Source of the DNA: Gyromitra esculenta
Taxonomy: Eukaryota > Ascomycota > Pezizomycetes > Pezizales > Discinaceae
Direction of reading: 5' to 3'
Assembly (NCBI GenBank): GCA_038503075.1
Contig: JBCAML010000006.1
Location: 744,001-808,000, forward strand
Length of the DNA stretch: 64,000 nt
The position numbers and the translations under genes were made by a program. This document shows positions 31,496 through 43,396 of the stretch, one piece after another. The first letter of the stretch is position 1, and each line of letters opens with the position of its first letter. The notes under the pieces were generated by a model. That model did no database searches. It saw only the letters and a list, made by a program, of their open reading frames with translations, and was not told the origin of the DNA.

Positions 31496-32951
31496 CCATC
31501 TGGTCATCTGCTGGAGAGGGCGGTGAGGCCTTTGAAGGGCGTGATGGGCAGCTGTTCAGGTGTGACTCATGGGGTCCTTCACAGTTGACACACTTAACAA
31601 GAGTGTGAGAGCAGGGGCGGCCTTTAATTGAGCAAGTGAGGGTGGGGCAGGTATGAGCTGCAGTGGGATGAAGTCCAACACACCACTGACAGCATGGTTG
31701 GTTAGGACATTTGTTTGTGTGGTGTCCAAATTTGTGACATTGGGAACACTGGGTGGAGGGACCAAAACAGAGTTTGCGTTCAGCTCTGACGGTGGTGGAG
31801 AAGGCAGATAAGCGAGTTCGATTAGCGATCTCATTAGCTTTGGGGCCAGAGAGTGTGATGACAATAGAGGAAACTGTTTTCCCTCTTTGTTTTTCTGGTA
31901 GGGTGAGCCATCTTGGGGGTGTGTCCATGGTGAGGCCAGGATTGAAGTTGCAGAGCTCTTGCTGAATAGCAACAGGCTCCATGGAAGTAGGAATACCATG
32001 TACAACAAGTTGGTGCAATGGTTTGTCAAGGTGTAGGGAGCGAGCTCCAGGGATGATGTGGAGAAATTGGCCAACTTTCCTGTAATGGGTGTTGGCAAAC
32101 ATGTTGTTCATGACCGTCAATGACACATTCTGGGAATGTGTGTCTATTGCCACAGACTGGATGGTGATGGAACCGATAGCATAGTTCAGCTTGTCTCTGA
32201 GTTCCTTGGGTGTCCCTTGGGTAAGGGAAGTGCAATCGCGTTTGACAATCAAACAGCGTGTGCGCATGGTGGGAGTGATGGTGAGAGGGGAGATATGAGT
32301 CTTAGGGGCAGGTGCAGAGGCAGCCTGTTTGGTTTTTGCCGGTTGGGGTTTTCTCTTGGGTTTGCTGGCCGCCACCTGAGCCCATTGCAGGGGCTTTGGA
32401 GCAGGAGGAGGTGCTGGGATAGCAGCAGCAGGAGCAGGAGGAAGAGGGGCACTAGGTGCGGGTGGTTCTGGAGGCGCTGCCTTCCCTACTGTTAGCAGCA
32501 GGTGGTCACGCTCTAGTTTTCTCAGAGTTGGGGACTCTGGAAACATGTCTGAGAGAGGTGCGGGAGCTGGTTTGCTTGCTGCTTCCTTGAGGATGGTGAT
32601 TTCGCCTTGTAGAAGCTGTATCATGTCAAGGAGTTTTTGAAAGTGGAGGAGGTTGAACTTGTCAGCTCTGGCTAGAGCGTTGCAAACATCAAACCCAAAA
32701 GCTGGCTCACTGCCTAGGTGAGTGGTAATGGCCTCCCCTGGTTTATTCCAGAGGCCAGCCCAGTGGGTTGGCTTTCCAAAAACAGGAGGGGATGGAGGAG
32801 AGGTGTCAGCTCTCTGTCTTTTCAATGGTGAGGGGGTTCTTGGTTCCGCCGCAGATGAAGAGGAGGAGGCAACGAATGGGTTTGGAGTTCCCCCAACTTG
32901 ATGATGGGGGAATATGGGTGTGAACATGTTGCCTTTACCTTTGGGAGGCAT
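31467..32951 (-). CDS. LINE ORF1 (gag-like), copy 5, with fused tail
   Basis: 494 codons from ATG 32951, nearly identical to copy 3 (knuckles intact), with scattered differences such as RRLIVKHDG to RCLIVKRDC. After DQMD the deletion junction replaces the final residue and stop by RTPRDPYQ from the MITE fragment, ending at 31467. It is a small accidental C-terminal fusion downstream of all recognised motifs. Confidence 0.8.
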   Translation of the reverse strand: MPPKGKGNMFTPIFPHHQVGGTPNPFVASSSSSAAEPRTPSPLKRQRADTSPPSPPVFGKPTHWAGLWNKPGEAITTHLGSEPAFGFDVCNALARADKFNLLHFQKLLDMIQLLQGEITILKEAASKPAPAPLSDMFPESPTLRKLERDHLLLTVGKAAPPEPPAPSAPLPPAPAAAIPAPPPAPKPLQWAQVAASKPKRKPQPAKTKQAASAPAPKTHISPLTITPTMRTRCLIVKRDCTSLTQGTPKELRDKLNYAIGSITIQSVAIDTHSQNVSLTVMNNMFANTHYRKVGQFLHIIPGARSLHLDKPLHQLVVHGIPTSMEPVAIQQELCNFNPGLTMDTPPRWLTLPEKQRGKTVSSIVITLSGPKANEIANRTRLSAFSTTVRAERKLCFGPSTQCSQCHKFGHHTNKCPNQPCCQWCVGLHPTAAHTCPTLTCSIKGRPCSHTLVKCVNCEGPHESHLNSCPSRPSKASPPSPADDQMDRTPRDPYQ

Positions 32952-33116
32952 TGCTACCGTGGGTTGTTCTGTAAACGATGATCCAAATCGTTTGTAAAAG
33001 AGGGGTAATGGAATGAAGCTGAAGTGCTAAAGACTGTTGGCTGTGTGTAACGCCTTTGCAACGCAAAAGGTGGTGGTGAACTTTCAATCGAAGAGGTTGT
33101 AGCGGGGACGGAGGAT
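31494..33116 (-). mobile_element. ORF1-only LINE, copy 5 (right-arm twin of copy 3, 3' end deleted)
   Basis: The 5' end at 33116 has the same upstream flank as copy 3, so it is a duplicate of that insertion and not a new one. The 3' untranslated part and tail are missing; the junction corresponds to left-arm positions 17922 and 19888. Confidence 0.85.
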
Positions 33117-33252
33117 GAGAGCCCCCAAATAGTATGCCAAAGAGTAGAACCAATAGTAGTATATTCAATAGGTAGAGTGAGAAGTAAAGAATGGATAATG
33201 GATCTTGTACAAAAGTGCGCGCTTGCTGGGAGCTAATAAAGAAAACCTCCAC

Positions 33253-33601
33253 TGCGACAAAACTCTAAACCTTACCCCTTGACATATCACATGACACTGC
33301 CTTCCAACTACACTCACAACCTCATGCCCCATCACAACGCTAGCAACAATGGAACACTAACCAAGGCTATCGAGAAATCACTTAGTTTCTTAGATTGGGA
33401 TCAAAAAACCCTTCACGTTCCTTGTCTAGCACATGTAATCAATCTTGTGGTCTAGGATTTCATGAAAGAGCTTAAGATTATCTCAGAGCATGATGATATC
33501 GTTAAAACCTGGAATGATCCTCCTTCTAGAGTTCGAAAAGTAGAGGAAAAGTCATATGGATTCCCGAAAACACTCGCAAAGGTTTGCACTTCATTCTAAT
33601 T
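33253..33601 (+). pseudogene. hAT transposase fragment (middle part), right arm
   Basis: NNGTLTKAIEKSL, LHVPCLAHVINLVV*DFMKELK, ending LAKV at an intron-like donor. Same TAG as the left-arm twin, so the decay predates the duplication. Confidence 0.6.
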
Positions 33602-34010
33602 TTTCACGGATTAAGGATTGAGTATAGGGTTAGGTTTCAGTTTGCTGGTTGTCATGGATTTCGGGTTATTGTATAATGTTATTGTGTTTCGGTTGTTATT
33701 GGTTATCGGGTTTGGCTGGAAAAGCGGGGTATTTAAATGATGGATTTTGCTCGTTCTTTGTTCTTTTCTTCTTCTCTCTTTAAGCAACGTTCTCGTTACC
33801 TTCTGCTGTATCTGTTAGAATACAATCTCGGTTCTACCTCAGAACCCTCGCTGTTGCTGGTTACTTCGTCTCCACTATCTCGCCTTGAGATATACCTTTC
33901 GTAGAACTTGTAGAAACACTGCACTCCTTGAGTGTGTTGTTACCTCGTTTAAGTAGCACTGCTCACCTTCAGGGATACTGAAGGGCTTAACGAGGGACTC
34001 GACCGTGAGA
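33602..34010 (+). mobile_element. Solo LTR-A, right arm
   Basis: Twin of 15406-15814 with the same target duplication (TAATT in this orientation). Confidence 0.9.
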
Positions 34011-34170
34011 TAATTAGACGATGCTCTGTAAACCTCCTTCAGCTCTAGCAGTACAATAAAAATATCGAATGAAACTTGCCTGGAAGTCGGTCGTCATAGG
34101 GAAGTTGGCCACCTGCAAAGCACGAGCTGAATCCCTTGTATGACACATCACGCTACACACTTCAAACAAA

Positions 34171-36221
34171 ATGCCAAAAGTTAGGGTCAGGTGGGATTTG
34201 GAGAAAGAAGAACGGATATTTCTCAAGGGGTGAGGTTTTCGTCAAGCTCTCGGGTATCCCCCGAGATAAGCAGTGCTACTTGAACGAGAAACTAACAACG
34301 AGAGTGTATGCAAAGATTCCACAGGCTCTACAAATTCTTCGGATAATGAGGATCCGAAGACAGCGACAGCGAAGGATTACGAGGTGTAACCAAGGTTTGT
34401 ATTGTGAAATACAAGAGTGACTATAGAAGACATTGCTTAAAGAGAAGAGAAGAAAAAGTACAACAAGAGGGGAAAACTCTTCGCTTATATACCCATATTC
34501 CATCCTTCCGATGACAAACGTATGACTCATTGTAAAAGAAACCAAAGGAAACATAACAAACAACAATGAAATAAACCATCCAAACATCCATGCAGCTGGC
34601 CTTACAATGAAACAACCATCCATGAAAATATTCCATGTTATAAATGCACTAAAAGCCGACCCAAAACTATCAATCTGCAGTGCAGCCCAAAGATATGGTG
34701 TCCCCAGGTCTACCCTTACCGATAGATACAGTAAAAAAATGAAAGCAAGAAGACAAGCTCATACACATCAGCAGCATTTAACGGAAGAGGAAGAAATGGC
34801 TATGGAAGCATGGATTGGGCTGTTAGATGAGATTGGAATTCCACCAAGGCTCTCACATTTGTATGAAATGGCGACATCTATTATTCGGCAATGTACTACA
34901 CCTGATCAACCACCCTCAGAAATCCGAATAGCAGACCACTGGGTCTCATGCTTCCGAGACAGACATCCTGATATAGCCTTCCGATTTTCTGCAAGGGTTG
35001 ACAATGAGTGCGCAGCTGCTGGTAATCCTACAACTATAAACCAATATTTTAATCGATTGTCAGAGGTTAAAAGTCGATTCAAAATACTGCCGGACAATAC
35101 ATACAATGCAGATGAAAAAGGGTTTACTTTGGGCAAGCAGAACAGTCAAAAGTATTTGTTCGGCGCAAACGGAGAAATTCTCGTATATGTTAACTTGGAA
35201 ATCGAGAGTGGGTTTCAGTGTTGGAAATTGTATCAGCACGGGGAAAAGTTTTGCCAGCATATGTTATCTACAAAGGGAGAGCACACACTATGGGACAACA
35301 CGACTATGAGGAAAGAGAGGAAGCAACTTTTGGTCTCTCAGATTCTGGTTGGAGTAACGACAAGCACGGTTTTTGTGGCTCACTACGCATTTTGATCAAC
35401 TCACCCAGGAGACTCTTTCCACTACCAATTCAGAACATTGATTGTTGATACTTGATGGACACTCATCTCATCTAACGGTTGAGTTTATTGAGTATTGTCT
35501 ATCGAACAAAATACACTTGCTTTGTCTTCAGTCTCACTCAACTCATCTCCTACTGCCCCTGGATGTTGCGCTGTTTTCTCCGCTCAAACAGTATTACAGC
35601 AGCCTACTAGATCTTTGGACAAGAACACTCCCTTATGTATGAATGAATAAAGGCGACTTTTTCCCTCTTTTAATGAGAGCACGCAAATTTACGTTCACCA
35701 AGAAAAACATTCAATCTACTTTTGCTTCTACCAGTATCTCTCCTTTTATGCGCAACCAAGTTCTTCAAATCCTTCAACATTTTTCAACCACTTCAATATC
35801 CCAAACACCAATTTCCACCACCACTTCCACCACCCAAATACCTCCTACAAATACCAAAGATATTCAGCACATGAAAACTTTGGTTGACAGGTCTGACAAT
35901 TTGGAAGAAGTTAAACAGTTGTTTTGTCTATTGGCAACCGCAGCAGGTACTGCATTTGCGAACAGAGCGATTGCCCAAGAAACCATGCGACAACTTACCA
36001 CAGCGCAAAAGAAAAGCAAGGTCGATAGAAGGCAGATCAGAAAAGCGATGGTTATTTCCAGGAGCGATCTGGATAGGTTGCGCAAACTACATTTGGAGCA
36101 GGAGAAAAAAAAGGCAGAGGCAGCCCGAAGGAAAGCTAAAGCACATTCTAAACCTAAATTCTCTCGCAATCCTAGTGGCAAGCATATTCCACCATTAAAT
36201 AATAACTTTATCAGTCACTAA
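34171..36221 (+). pseudogene. Pogo/Fot1-type transposase (pogo-1), right arm, interrupted
   Basis: Original start MPKVRVRWDLEKEER at 34171, cut by LTR-B (34221-34627). The reading ATG at 34607 lies inside LTR-B (MKQPSMK) and continues in frame to 35395 through HTH, CENP-B-like domain and NADEKGF. The second and third catalytic Asp segments (LILDGHSSHL at about 35447, LPLDVALFSPL at about 35560) follow in a shifted frame. The C-terminal basic region is 35643-36221, identical to the left arm. One T fewer than the left arm in the run near 35372 changes the local frame. Confidence 0.75.
34221..34627 (-). mobile_element. Solo LTR-B, right arm
   Basis: Same site as the left-arm copy (AATAT/ATATT duplication) but closer to the LTR-B consensus, e.g. 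CTTTAAGCAATG where the left arm has CTTTGAGCCACG. Confidence 0.88.
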
Positions 36222-36757
36222 CTACATATCAATAGGAAAAAAGCGGTCGCGTAAAGCTGAAGAAGATTCTCCTGTCGCGAAACGACACATGCGCAATGTT
36301 CAGCTATTGAAGGACGTGAACCTGAATACTTTGGAAACCCTTGACAGCGACAGCAGGTGATCACTACACAAACTTTTTGGATCCAGCCGAGAGTTTGCTT
36401 GCAATTCTCCCTGTATACTACAGGTTGGCCTCTCCAGAGAGGTTTTGCTGTTGGTTTTGCATTTTCACATTTTTGCTTTCAGGAACCAAATAAGGGGAGG
36501 ACAGAGGACTGCACAGGAACAACCCTTTTTTCTGTTTTTTTTCGCCATCACACTCTAAAAGCTCTACCTCATATTCTTATTCTACATAGCTCTTGCATAC
36601 TATTTCATTCTCCTTGTTGCTTGGTGGGGGAATTTCTCATTTCTCACTTATTCCCAACTGTGGCCGACTTCCCCACCGTGACCGACTTCCAGGTAAGTTT
36701 CGTTATTCCTTAATGTAACGATATCGATTGTAATGATTTTACTAATGGTTGAATTAG

Positions 36758-36974
36758 GTTCCAAATCTTGCAATTGAAATCAACGCAAGTCCAAAACGCC
36801 TCGAAGAGTTCATGAGATGTCAGCCAGACCCAACGCCCAAGAACCCCGGTGTACGCGTGGTTTAGGATGTTCGCACAAGGTGGACTTTGTCGATGTATAT
36901 GCTTAGCCGTGCACTACACATTAGAATAGCGGTCGGTGCGTCGGTCAAAGATCACGCGGAGTTTATTCCATTGG
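36758..36974 (+). pseudogene. hAT transposase fragment (DVRTRW region), right arm
   Basis: VPNLAIEINASPKRLEEFM then VRVV*DVRTRWTLSMYML, after a TTGAATTAG acceptor. Twin of 12444-12660 with the same TAG. Confidence 0.6.
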
Positions 36975-37283
36975 TCTTACGGTCCCTGTCTCTCTAAGCC
37001 CTTTAGTATCCCCAAAGGTGAGCAGTGCTACTTAGGCGAGGAAGGAATCGGTTGAGGGTACAATGTTTCTACAGTTTCTAGGAATGGGCTTATCTCAAGG
37101 CGAGATAAAGTGCAGCAACGACGACAATGATGATTCTGAGATTGAATCGAGATTGGGTTTTAAAGTATTAACTACAGAAGTAAACGAGAACGTTGCTTAA
37201 GGAAAGAAGAAGAAGAAGACAAAAGACGAACAAAACCCACCGCTTAAATACCCCGCTTTTCCATACCACAACCAATACCCAGC
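36975..37283 (-). mobile_element. LTR-A fragment, right arm
   Basis: Twin of 12131-12439, abutting LTR-C at 37284. Confidence 0.85.
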
Positions 37284-38019
37284 TGTAACGGATCTGCAAT
37301 ACCGTTACCTGCAGTGAAGCATAATAGTACCGGGCAAGCAGAGAGGTAGTAAGGACCAACATGAGTGGTGTAGCTATCACATGTTAGAGGATACCTGCTA
37401 CCCTGCTGTTCCGATGGAGTGAAACCAACAAGAATAACATTAGCTGACGAGTCAATGATATATCTCCGGTGATACCAAACACAGGAAGCTCCTGTGGTGG
37501 CGTTCCCAACCCATCTGTGCATGAACCAGCGGCCCAGAGCCATTGGTGTGGCAATAGGGAAGCTATTAAGTGCAGGACACCTCACATGCAACAGTAGACT
37601 GATCAGCGCTGATTCCTGCATTCAGCATAGGCATGACATGCAGCTGGCGGATCAAGAAGGTCTAACTGGACAGAACAACCGAGGAGTGCCGGAGAGCGCC
37701 GAAGTGATTATTAGCTGAATCCTGAGGTGCCCCGTTCGCAATAGCTTGGCATGTTCTCAGGGTCTCAACGGGCCCCCACCAGAGTAGAACAGAAAGAGGA
37801 CGGCGAGTCAGCAGGACTATAAAGATAGTCCATGGCCCCGCCACCTGTTGCTCTTTTTCCCAGTCTCATCAGACAGAATACTACCGAGTAGAGCCCTTAA
37901 GATTATTGAGTACTTTGCACGAAAATACTCTTAACATCTCAACCTGATTTCTAGTATTTGCAACGGCTGTATTCCTATACCTATTCCCACTACAGAGCAG
38001 TAGGACTACCCCCGTTACA
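37284..38019 (+). mobile_element. LTR-C; outer end of right inverted-repeat arm
   Basis: 736 bp, TGTAACGG..CCGTTACA. Flanks AGC and CTTGA give no target duplication. Similarity to the left arm ends exactly at 38019, where gypsy G1 pol begins. Confidence 0.85.
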
Positions 38020-40880
38020 CTTGATATCTTCTGCACAGCCTACTTGGACGACATTCTTATCTATAGCGATACGTTTGCCGAAAACCAAGTCCATGTCCGG
38101 AAGGTCCTACAAACTCTTAAGGATAACGACATTCTACTCAAACCAGAGAAATGCAAGTTCCAGGTACAAACAACGAAATACCTAGGCCTCATCCTCACCC
38201 CTGACGGCATTAAAATGGACAAGGAGAAGCTAAGAGCCGTTCAGGAATAGGGAACACCGAAAAGCGTTAAAGACGTTCAAGCCTTCCTAGGATTCGCCAA
38301 TTTTGATCGACGATTTATCCTAGGGTTCTCTAAACTCACCTCACCACTTACGGCCCTCACAAAAAAAGGGATCATCTTTGAATGGACCGTGGAAGCAGAT
38401 ATTGCCTTTGAGAACTTGAAATACGCTTTCACTACCGCCCCAATCCTCATCTACTTCGATCTGGATAATAAAATTATCGTAGAAACTGATGCCTCCGACT
38501 TCGTATCCGGAGGAGTCCTATCCCATAACAATGGTGCGGGGGTGTTGCACCCGGTAGCCTTCTTTTCCAAGAAGCATTCACCTGCCGAATGCAAATATGA
38601 AATTTACGATAAAGAGTTACTTGCCATCTTCCGTGTATTTGAGAAATGGCGCCCGGAACTAGAAGGATCAAAGCACCCTATCGATGTCATTAGTTACCAT
38701 AAAAGTTTGGAATACTTTATGAGCACTAAGCAACTCAACCACCGCCAAACAAGATGGGCTGAATATCTTTCACGGTTCGACTTTGTTATTACCTATCGAC
38801 CAGGAAGCCAGGGAGGAAAACCAGATGCTTTGACTAGGAGATCAGGAGACCTCCCCAAGGAAGGGGATGAACAATTAGTACACCAAAGTCAAGTGGTACT
38901 AAAAAAGGAAAATGTGGATCCTAAGCTAAGTTTGTTGTCAGCTTCTTTGTCAAATGAAGCAGCTGAACTGGACGCCCCCCTAAATAAACTCTTCAAAGAA
39001 GGATATGATCCTGATAAATTCCCTGAAGAAATAGTTGGAGCCTTAAGGAATAAAGATAAACAGTCAAAAAAGATCACCTTAAGCGAATGCACCCAGGAAA
39101 ACGGAAGGTTATGTTACCGAGGATGTATTTACATCCCTGACTTCGACCCTCTTCGATTGGAACTTATCAGAAGACACCATGATATGCCAGCAGCGGGACA
39201 CCCGGGATGAGACAAGACTTTCGAACTCCTCTCTAGAAGCTTTTATTGGCCCAAAATGAGGGAATCAATCGGCAGATACGTTCGCAACTGCCATATCTGC
39301 CAGAAAGCGAAGCCAGTTACCCAACGCACCCAAGGTGTTCTCCGCCCTCTTCCTATCCCAAATCGTCCCTGGCAAGAGATCTCGATGGACTTCGTCACGG
39401 GCCTTCCAGAGTCAAACGGCTATGATGCTATCATGGTAGTTGTTGACTGATTAACGAAAATGCGACATTTAATTCCATGTGATACTACCTCTCATGGTTC
39501 GATCCCTCGTTAAGCCCTTCAGTATCCCTGAAGGTGAGCAGTGCTACTTAAATGAGGTATCGATACGTTTGAAGAGTGAAATGTTTTCTACAGGTTCTAC
39601 AGTGTGGTCTATCTCAAGGCGAGATAAGTGCAGTGGGGTGGACAGCGACAGCGAGAGTTCTGAAGTAGAACAGAGATAGTATTTCGAACGAGTACCGCAG
39701 AAGTAAACGAGAACGTTGCTTAAGGAAAGAAGAACAAAAGAACAAGAACGACCGAAATCCATCGCTTAAATACCCCGCTTTCCTTAATAAAACTTATAAC
39801 CGAAAAATAACCGAACAACAAAGAGATTGTACAACCATCCAAACAACAATACAACCAGCAACCAGACCACGATTCATTACCTAAGTCAATCCGTGAAACT
39901 ACCGTCAACTCTCGAGACGTCGCTGATCTTTATATGCAGCATATCTGGAAACTCCATGGCCTACCTACGCATGTTACCTCAAATCGGGGAACTCAATTTA
40001 CAGCCCACTTCTGGAAGGACCTTTGTAAACGACTTGGAATTCAAGCCCGGATGTCGACAGCCTTTCACCCTTAGACTGATGGACAGACCGAACGATTGAA
40101 TGCGGTTATGGAACAGTACTTACGCTCCTACATATCTTATCAACAAGAAGATTGGAGCAAATGGTTACCAATGGCTGAATTCTCTGCGAATAATCAGGAA
40201 TCGGCCAGTACAAAAGTTTCCCCCTTTTTCGCTAATTATGGCTACCATCCCCTTTTTGATGTCACTTCCCTTCCCGTCCAGACCACTCAGCAAAGCATGG
40301 ATGCTGCTTCTTTTAGTCAAACCATGCAAGAACTGCATGACTATTTATGAGTGCAGATAAAGACCGCTCAGGACGTACAGGAAACTGCAGCCAATAAATA
40401 TCGCATACCAGCTCCCGCCTACCAAATCGATGATCAAGTCTTCGTATCAATGAAGAACATCAGGACCACACGCAATGCTCGGAAGTTAGACTGGAAGTGG
40501 ATGGGGCCTTATTCAATTAAGAAAATAGTGTCCCCATTCGCATATGAAATCGACCTTCCAACTTCAGTTAAGTATCATCCTGTTTTTCATGTTTCATTGT
40601 TAAAACCTGTGGCCAACGATCCTCTTCCTGAACAAATCATACCTCCTCCTCCCCCAGTTATTGTTAACGAACAAGAGGAATATTTCATCGAAAGAATCCT
40701 CGAGGAAAGAACCCATCAGGGACAATTGCAATACCTTGTCGAGTGGACCGGATATGCTCATCCGACCTGGGAACCAGCTGGAGATCTCCAAGATACTGTA
40801 GCAGTCGATACATTTTTATCTATGAGGGTTGCCGCCACTCCTAAGGTTCGCAGGAGCTCATGCGTAAGAGGAGGGGCTAC
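38020..40880 (+). pseudogene. pol: Gypsy G1 pol (RT to chromodomain), decayed
   Basis: Starts inside RT at [17 protein letters not shown]; the 5' part was lost at the LTR-C junction. Then RNase H ([14 protein letters not shown]), integrase zinc region (HHDMPAAGHPG..CHICQKAK), core DFVTGLPESNGYDA, GPY/F and chromodomain EEYFIERIL..YLVEWTGYAHPTWEP, ending in the 3' LTR. Stops: TAG 38248 (TGG to TAG), TGA 39208, TGA 39448, TAG 40072, TGA 40348. By comparison with the intact element at 53580, most are C-to-T changes, three of them CGA to TGA. Solo LTR-A at 39490-39898 interrupts the integrase. Confidence 0.85.
39490..39898 (-). mobile_element. Solo LTR-A in G1 integrase
   Basis: 409 bp, target duplication CTACC (39485-39489, 39899-39903). 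Confidence 0.92.
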
Positions 40881-41293
40881 TTTCACGGATGAGGTCGAAT
40901 AATAGATTAGGGTTAGTCACATGGTTGCAACAAGTTATGATGGTCAGGGAATAATGTCTTTGTTTTTCGGTTGCGTTTCGGTTATGAGTCAGGGAAGGAA
41001 AGTGGGGTATAAAAAGGGATGGGTTTATTGGGATTTTGTTGTTCTTCTTTCTTTCTTTCTTTAAGCAACGTTCTCGTTTTACTTCTCTTGTACTGTTCAA
41101 ATACTACCTCTGTTTTACCTCAGAACCCTCGCTGTCGCTGTCTTAATCACATTGCACTTAACTCGCCTTGAGTTAGACCCCACGTAGAACTTGCAGAAAC
41201 CTCGCACTCCTCGAACGTGTTGGAACTTCGTTTAAGTAGCACTGCTCACCTTCAGGGATACTGAAGGGCTTAACGAAGAACTGAACCGTGAGA
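40881..41293 (+). mobile_element. 3' LTR (LTR-A) of gypsy G1
   Basis: 413 bp following purine-rich AGAGGAGGGGCTAC; TTTCACGG..CCGTGAGA. It abuts G3 gag at 41294, so G1 inserted into G3. Confidence 0.9.
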
Positions 41294-42659
41294 GATAAGC
41301 TGTTCGGCACTGGTCCAACTAGTAAGGCTGGAGAGGAGAACAGTATGGCGGACTTGCTCTAGGGCTGTGTAACGGATCTACAATACCATTACCTGCAGTG
41401 AAGCATAATAGTACCAGGCAAGCAGAGAGGTAGTAAGGATCGACATGAGTGGTGTAGCTACCACATGTTAGAGGATTCCTGCTACCCTGCTGTTTCAATG
41501 GAGTGGAACCAGCGAGAATAACATTAGCTGACAAGCCAATGATATATCTCCGGTGATACCAAACACAGGAGGCTTCTCTGGTGGCGTTCCCAACCCATCT
41601 GTGCATGAACCAGCGGCCCAGAGCCATTGGTGTGGCAATAGGGAATCTATTAAGTGCAGGACACCTCACATGCAACAGTAGACTGATTAGCGCCGATTCC
41701 TGCATCCAGCATAGGCATGACATGCAGCGGGGGGATCTAGAAGGTCTAACTGGACAGAACAAACCGAGGAGTGCCGGAGAGCGCCGAAGTGATTATTAGC
41801 TGAATTCTGAGGTGCCCCACCCGCAATAGCTTGGCATGTTCTCAGGGTCTTGACGGGCCCCCAGCAGAGTAGAACAGAAAGAGGACGGCGAGTCAGCAGC
41901 ACTATAAAGATAGTGCAGGATCCCGCCCCTTGTTGCTCTTTTTCCCAGTCTCATCAGACAAGAATACTACCGAGTAGAGCCCTTAAGATTATTGAGTACT
42001 TTGCACAAAAATACTCTTAACATCTCAACCTGATTTCTAGTATTTGCACTGGCCGTATTCCTATACCTAGTCCCACTACAGAGCAGTAGGACTACCCCCG
42101 TTACAGGCTGCTCCTTCCAAGCGGTTGATGGTATATAGAACCATTGTGGTTTCGTCGGCAAATCTGTCTCGGTTGACCATGAGTTTGGATCGCAACTGAA
42201 GTATAAAGCCAGGTAGTTTCACTCTAGATCCGTCGAATTTTTCCGGATCAGGCATTCTCTCTGATCGGTGGCTGAACAATGGGAGGGGGGTGGCGGTAAG
42301 GTTTGGTGGGGCAGAAGGAGCTTGGTTGGCAGTGCGGGCTTCGTTTCTCTCCTGGCGGAGTCTGGCAATTAGGCTTGCTGCCTCAGTGACTCGCTGGTCT
42401 TGCTCCGTAGCGCGACGTGATGCCTTCTCTGTCTGGATTTGAGCGGTGTGGAGTTTGACCTCTGTTTCCCGTTCGTTTTCCTGAAGGGCATCAATCTGGT
42501 CTTCCAGAGCCTGGTTGAGATCCCGGAGCTGGTTGTATAGCTCGACAGGGTCTCCCCTCATGGCCTGGGCGAAGGCTTCCTTCGTAGGAAATCTTTGGGG
42601 AGCGATTGCAGCTCCTTCGGTGGAAGGACTAGCGGGAGTGGGGGCGGAGGAGCTCATGA
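41294..42659 (-). pseudogene. gag: Gypsy G3 gag, split by LTR-C
   Basis: Minus-strand start MSSSAPTPASPSTEGAAIAP at 42657. Coiled-coil-like QALEDQIDALQENERETEV, capsid start MPDPEKFDGSRVKLPGF to TINRLEGAA at 42106, then LTR-C, then LEQVRHTVLLSSLTSWTSAEQL to 41294. Closely similar to the intact gag at 54193 but without its second half (zinc knuckle lost at the G1 junction). Confidence 0.85.
41368..42105 (+). mobile_element. Solo LTR-C in G3 gag
   Basis: 738 bp with a perfect 5-bp target duplication GGCTG (41363-41367, 42106-42110), confirming that TGTAACGG..CCGTTACA is the exact mobile unit. Confidence 0.93.
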
Positions 42660-42842
42660 TCTTGTTTTATTGCACGGGAGGGAGTTGGTGAGCAGGTAAT
42701 GTTGATCGAGCCACTCAGGAGTGACTTTGATAATGGTTTGTGGTCTTCGCGGTGTCAGGCAGGGAAAAACTTGTAAGATGGATTGGCGAATCCAACCAAG
42801 GATTTCCATAAAGGGGCGTTGAAGTAGAAGGTGTAGAAGAGG

Positions 42843-42851
42843 AAGCAATGT
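42843..42851 (-). promoter_or_regulatory. Candidate self-priming site of G3
   Basis: Minus strand: LTR end GTGAGA, TT, ACATTGCTT. It is one base different from the intact element's ACGTTGCTT (CpG lost). Confidence 0.5.
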
Positions 42852-42853
42852 AA

Positions 42854-43266
42854 TCTCACAGTTAGTCCTTCGTTAAGCCTTTCAGTATCCCTGAAGGCGA
42901 GCAGTGCTACTTTAGACGAGGTACTAACACGTTTGAAGAGTGCGGCATTTCTACAAGTTCTACAAGGAGTCTAACTCCAGGGGAGTTAAGTGTAATGTAA
43001 TTGAGACAGAGACAGCGAGGGTTCTGAGGCAGAACAGAGATAGTATTTGAATTATACAGGAGAAGGTAAACGAGAAAGTTGCTTAAGAGAAGAAAGAGAA
43101 AACAACTACAGCGACCAAGATCCATCCCTTATATACCCAGCTTTCCTTCCCTTAACCTATAACCAAACATAGCCGAACAACAAAGACATTATATTAAGAA
43201 AACCCATAATCCATTACAACCTTTCTTAACCGAACCCTAATCCATTACCTGACTTCATCCGTGAAA
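42854..43266 (-). mobile_element. 5' LTR (LTR-A) of gypsy G3
   Basis: 413 bp, followed on the minus strand by the priming site and, after about 195 bp, the gag start. Its outer flank (43267) is G2 pol, so G3 inserted into G2. Confidence 0.9.
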
Positions 43267-43396
43267 GCCATGTCTCTCTATGAGATTAATAAGATCATCG
43301 ATAACAAGACAACCAAAGAGGAATGGAGGTCCAGAATCCCTGTGGAATACCACGACTTCCTCAATATGTTTGATAAGAACAAAGGTCAAGGACTTG

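Larger units (their letters stand above)
34066..36708 (+). mobile_element. Pogo/Fot1-type DNA transposon (pogo-1), right arm
   Basis: Inverted twin of 12708-15350, ends GAAACTTGCCTGGAAGTCGG near 34070 and CCGACTTCCAGGTAAGTTTC near 36685. Confidence 0.7.
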
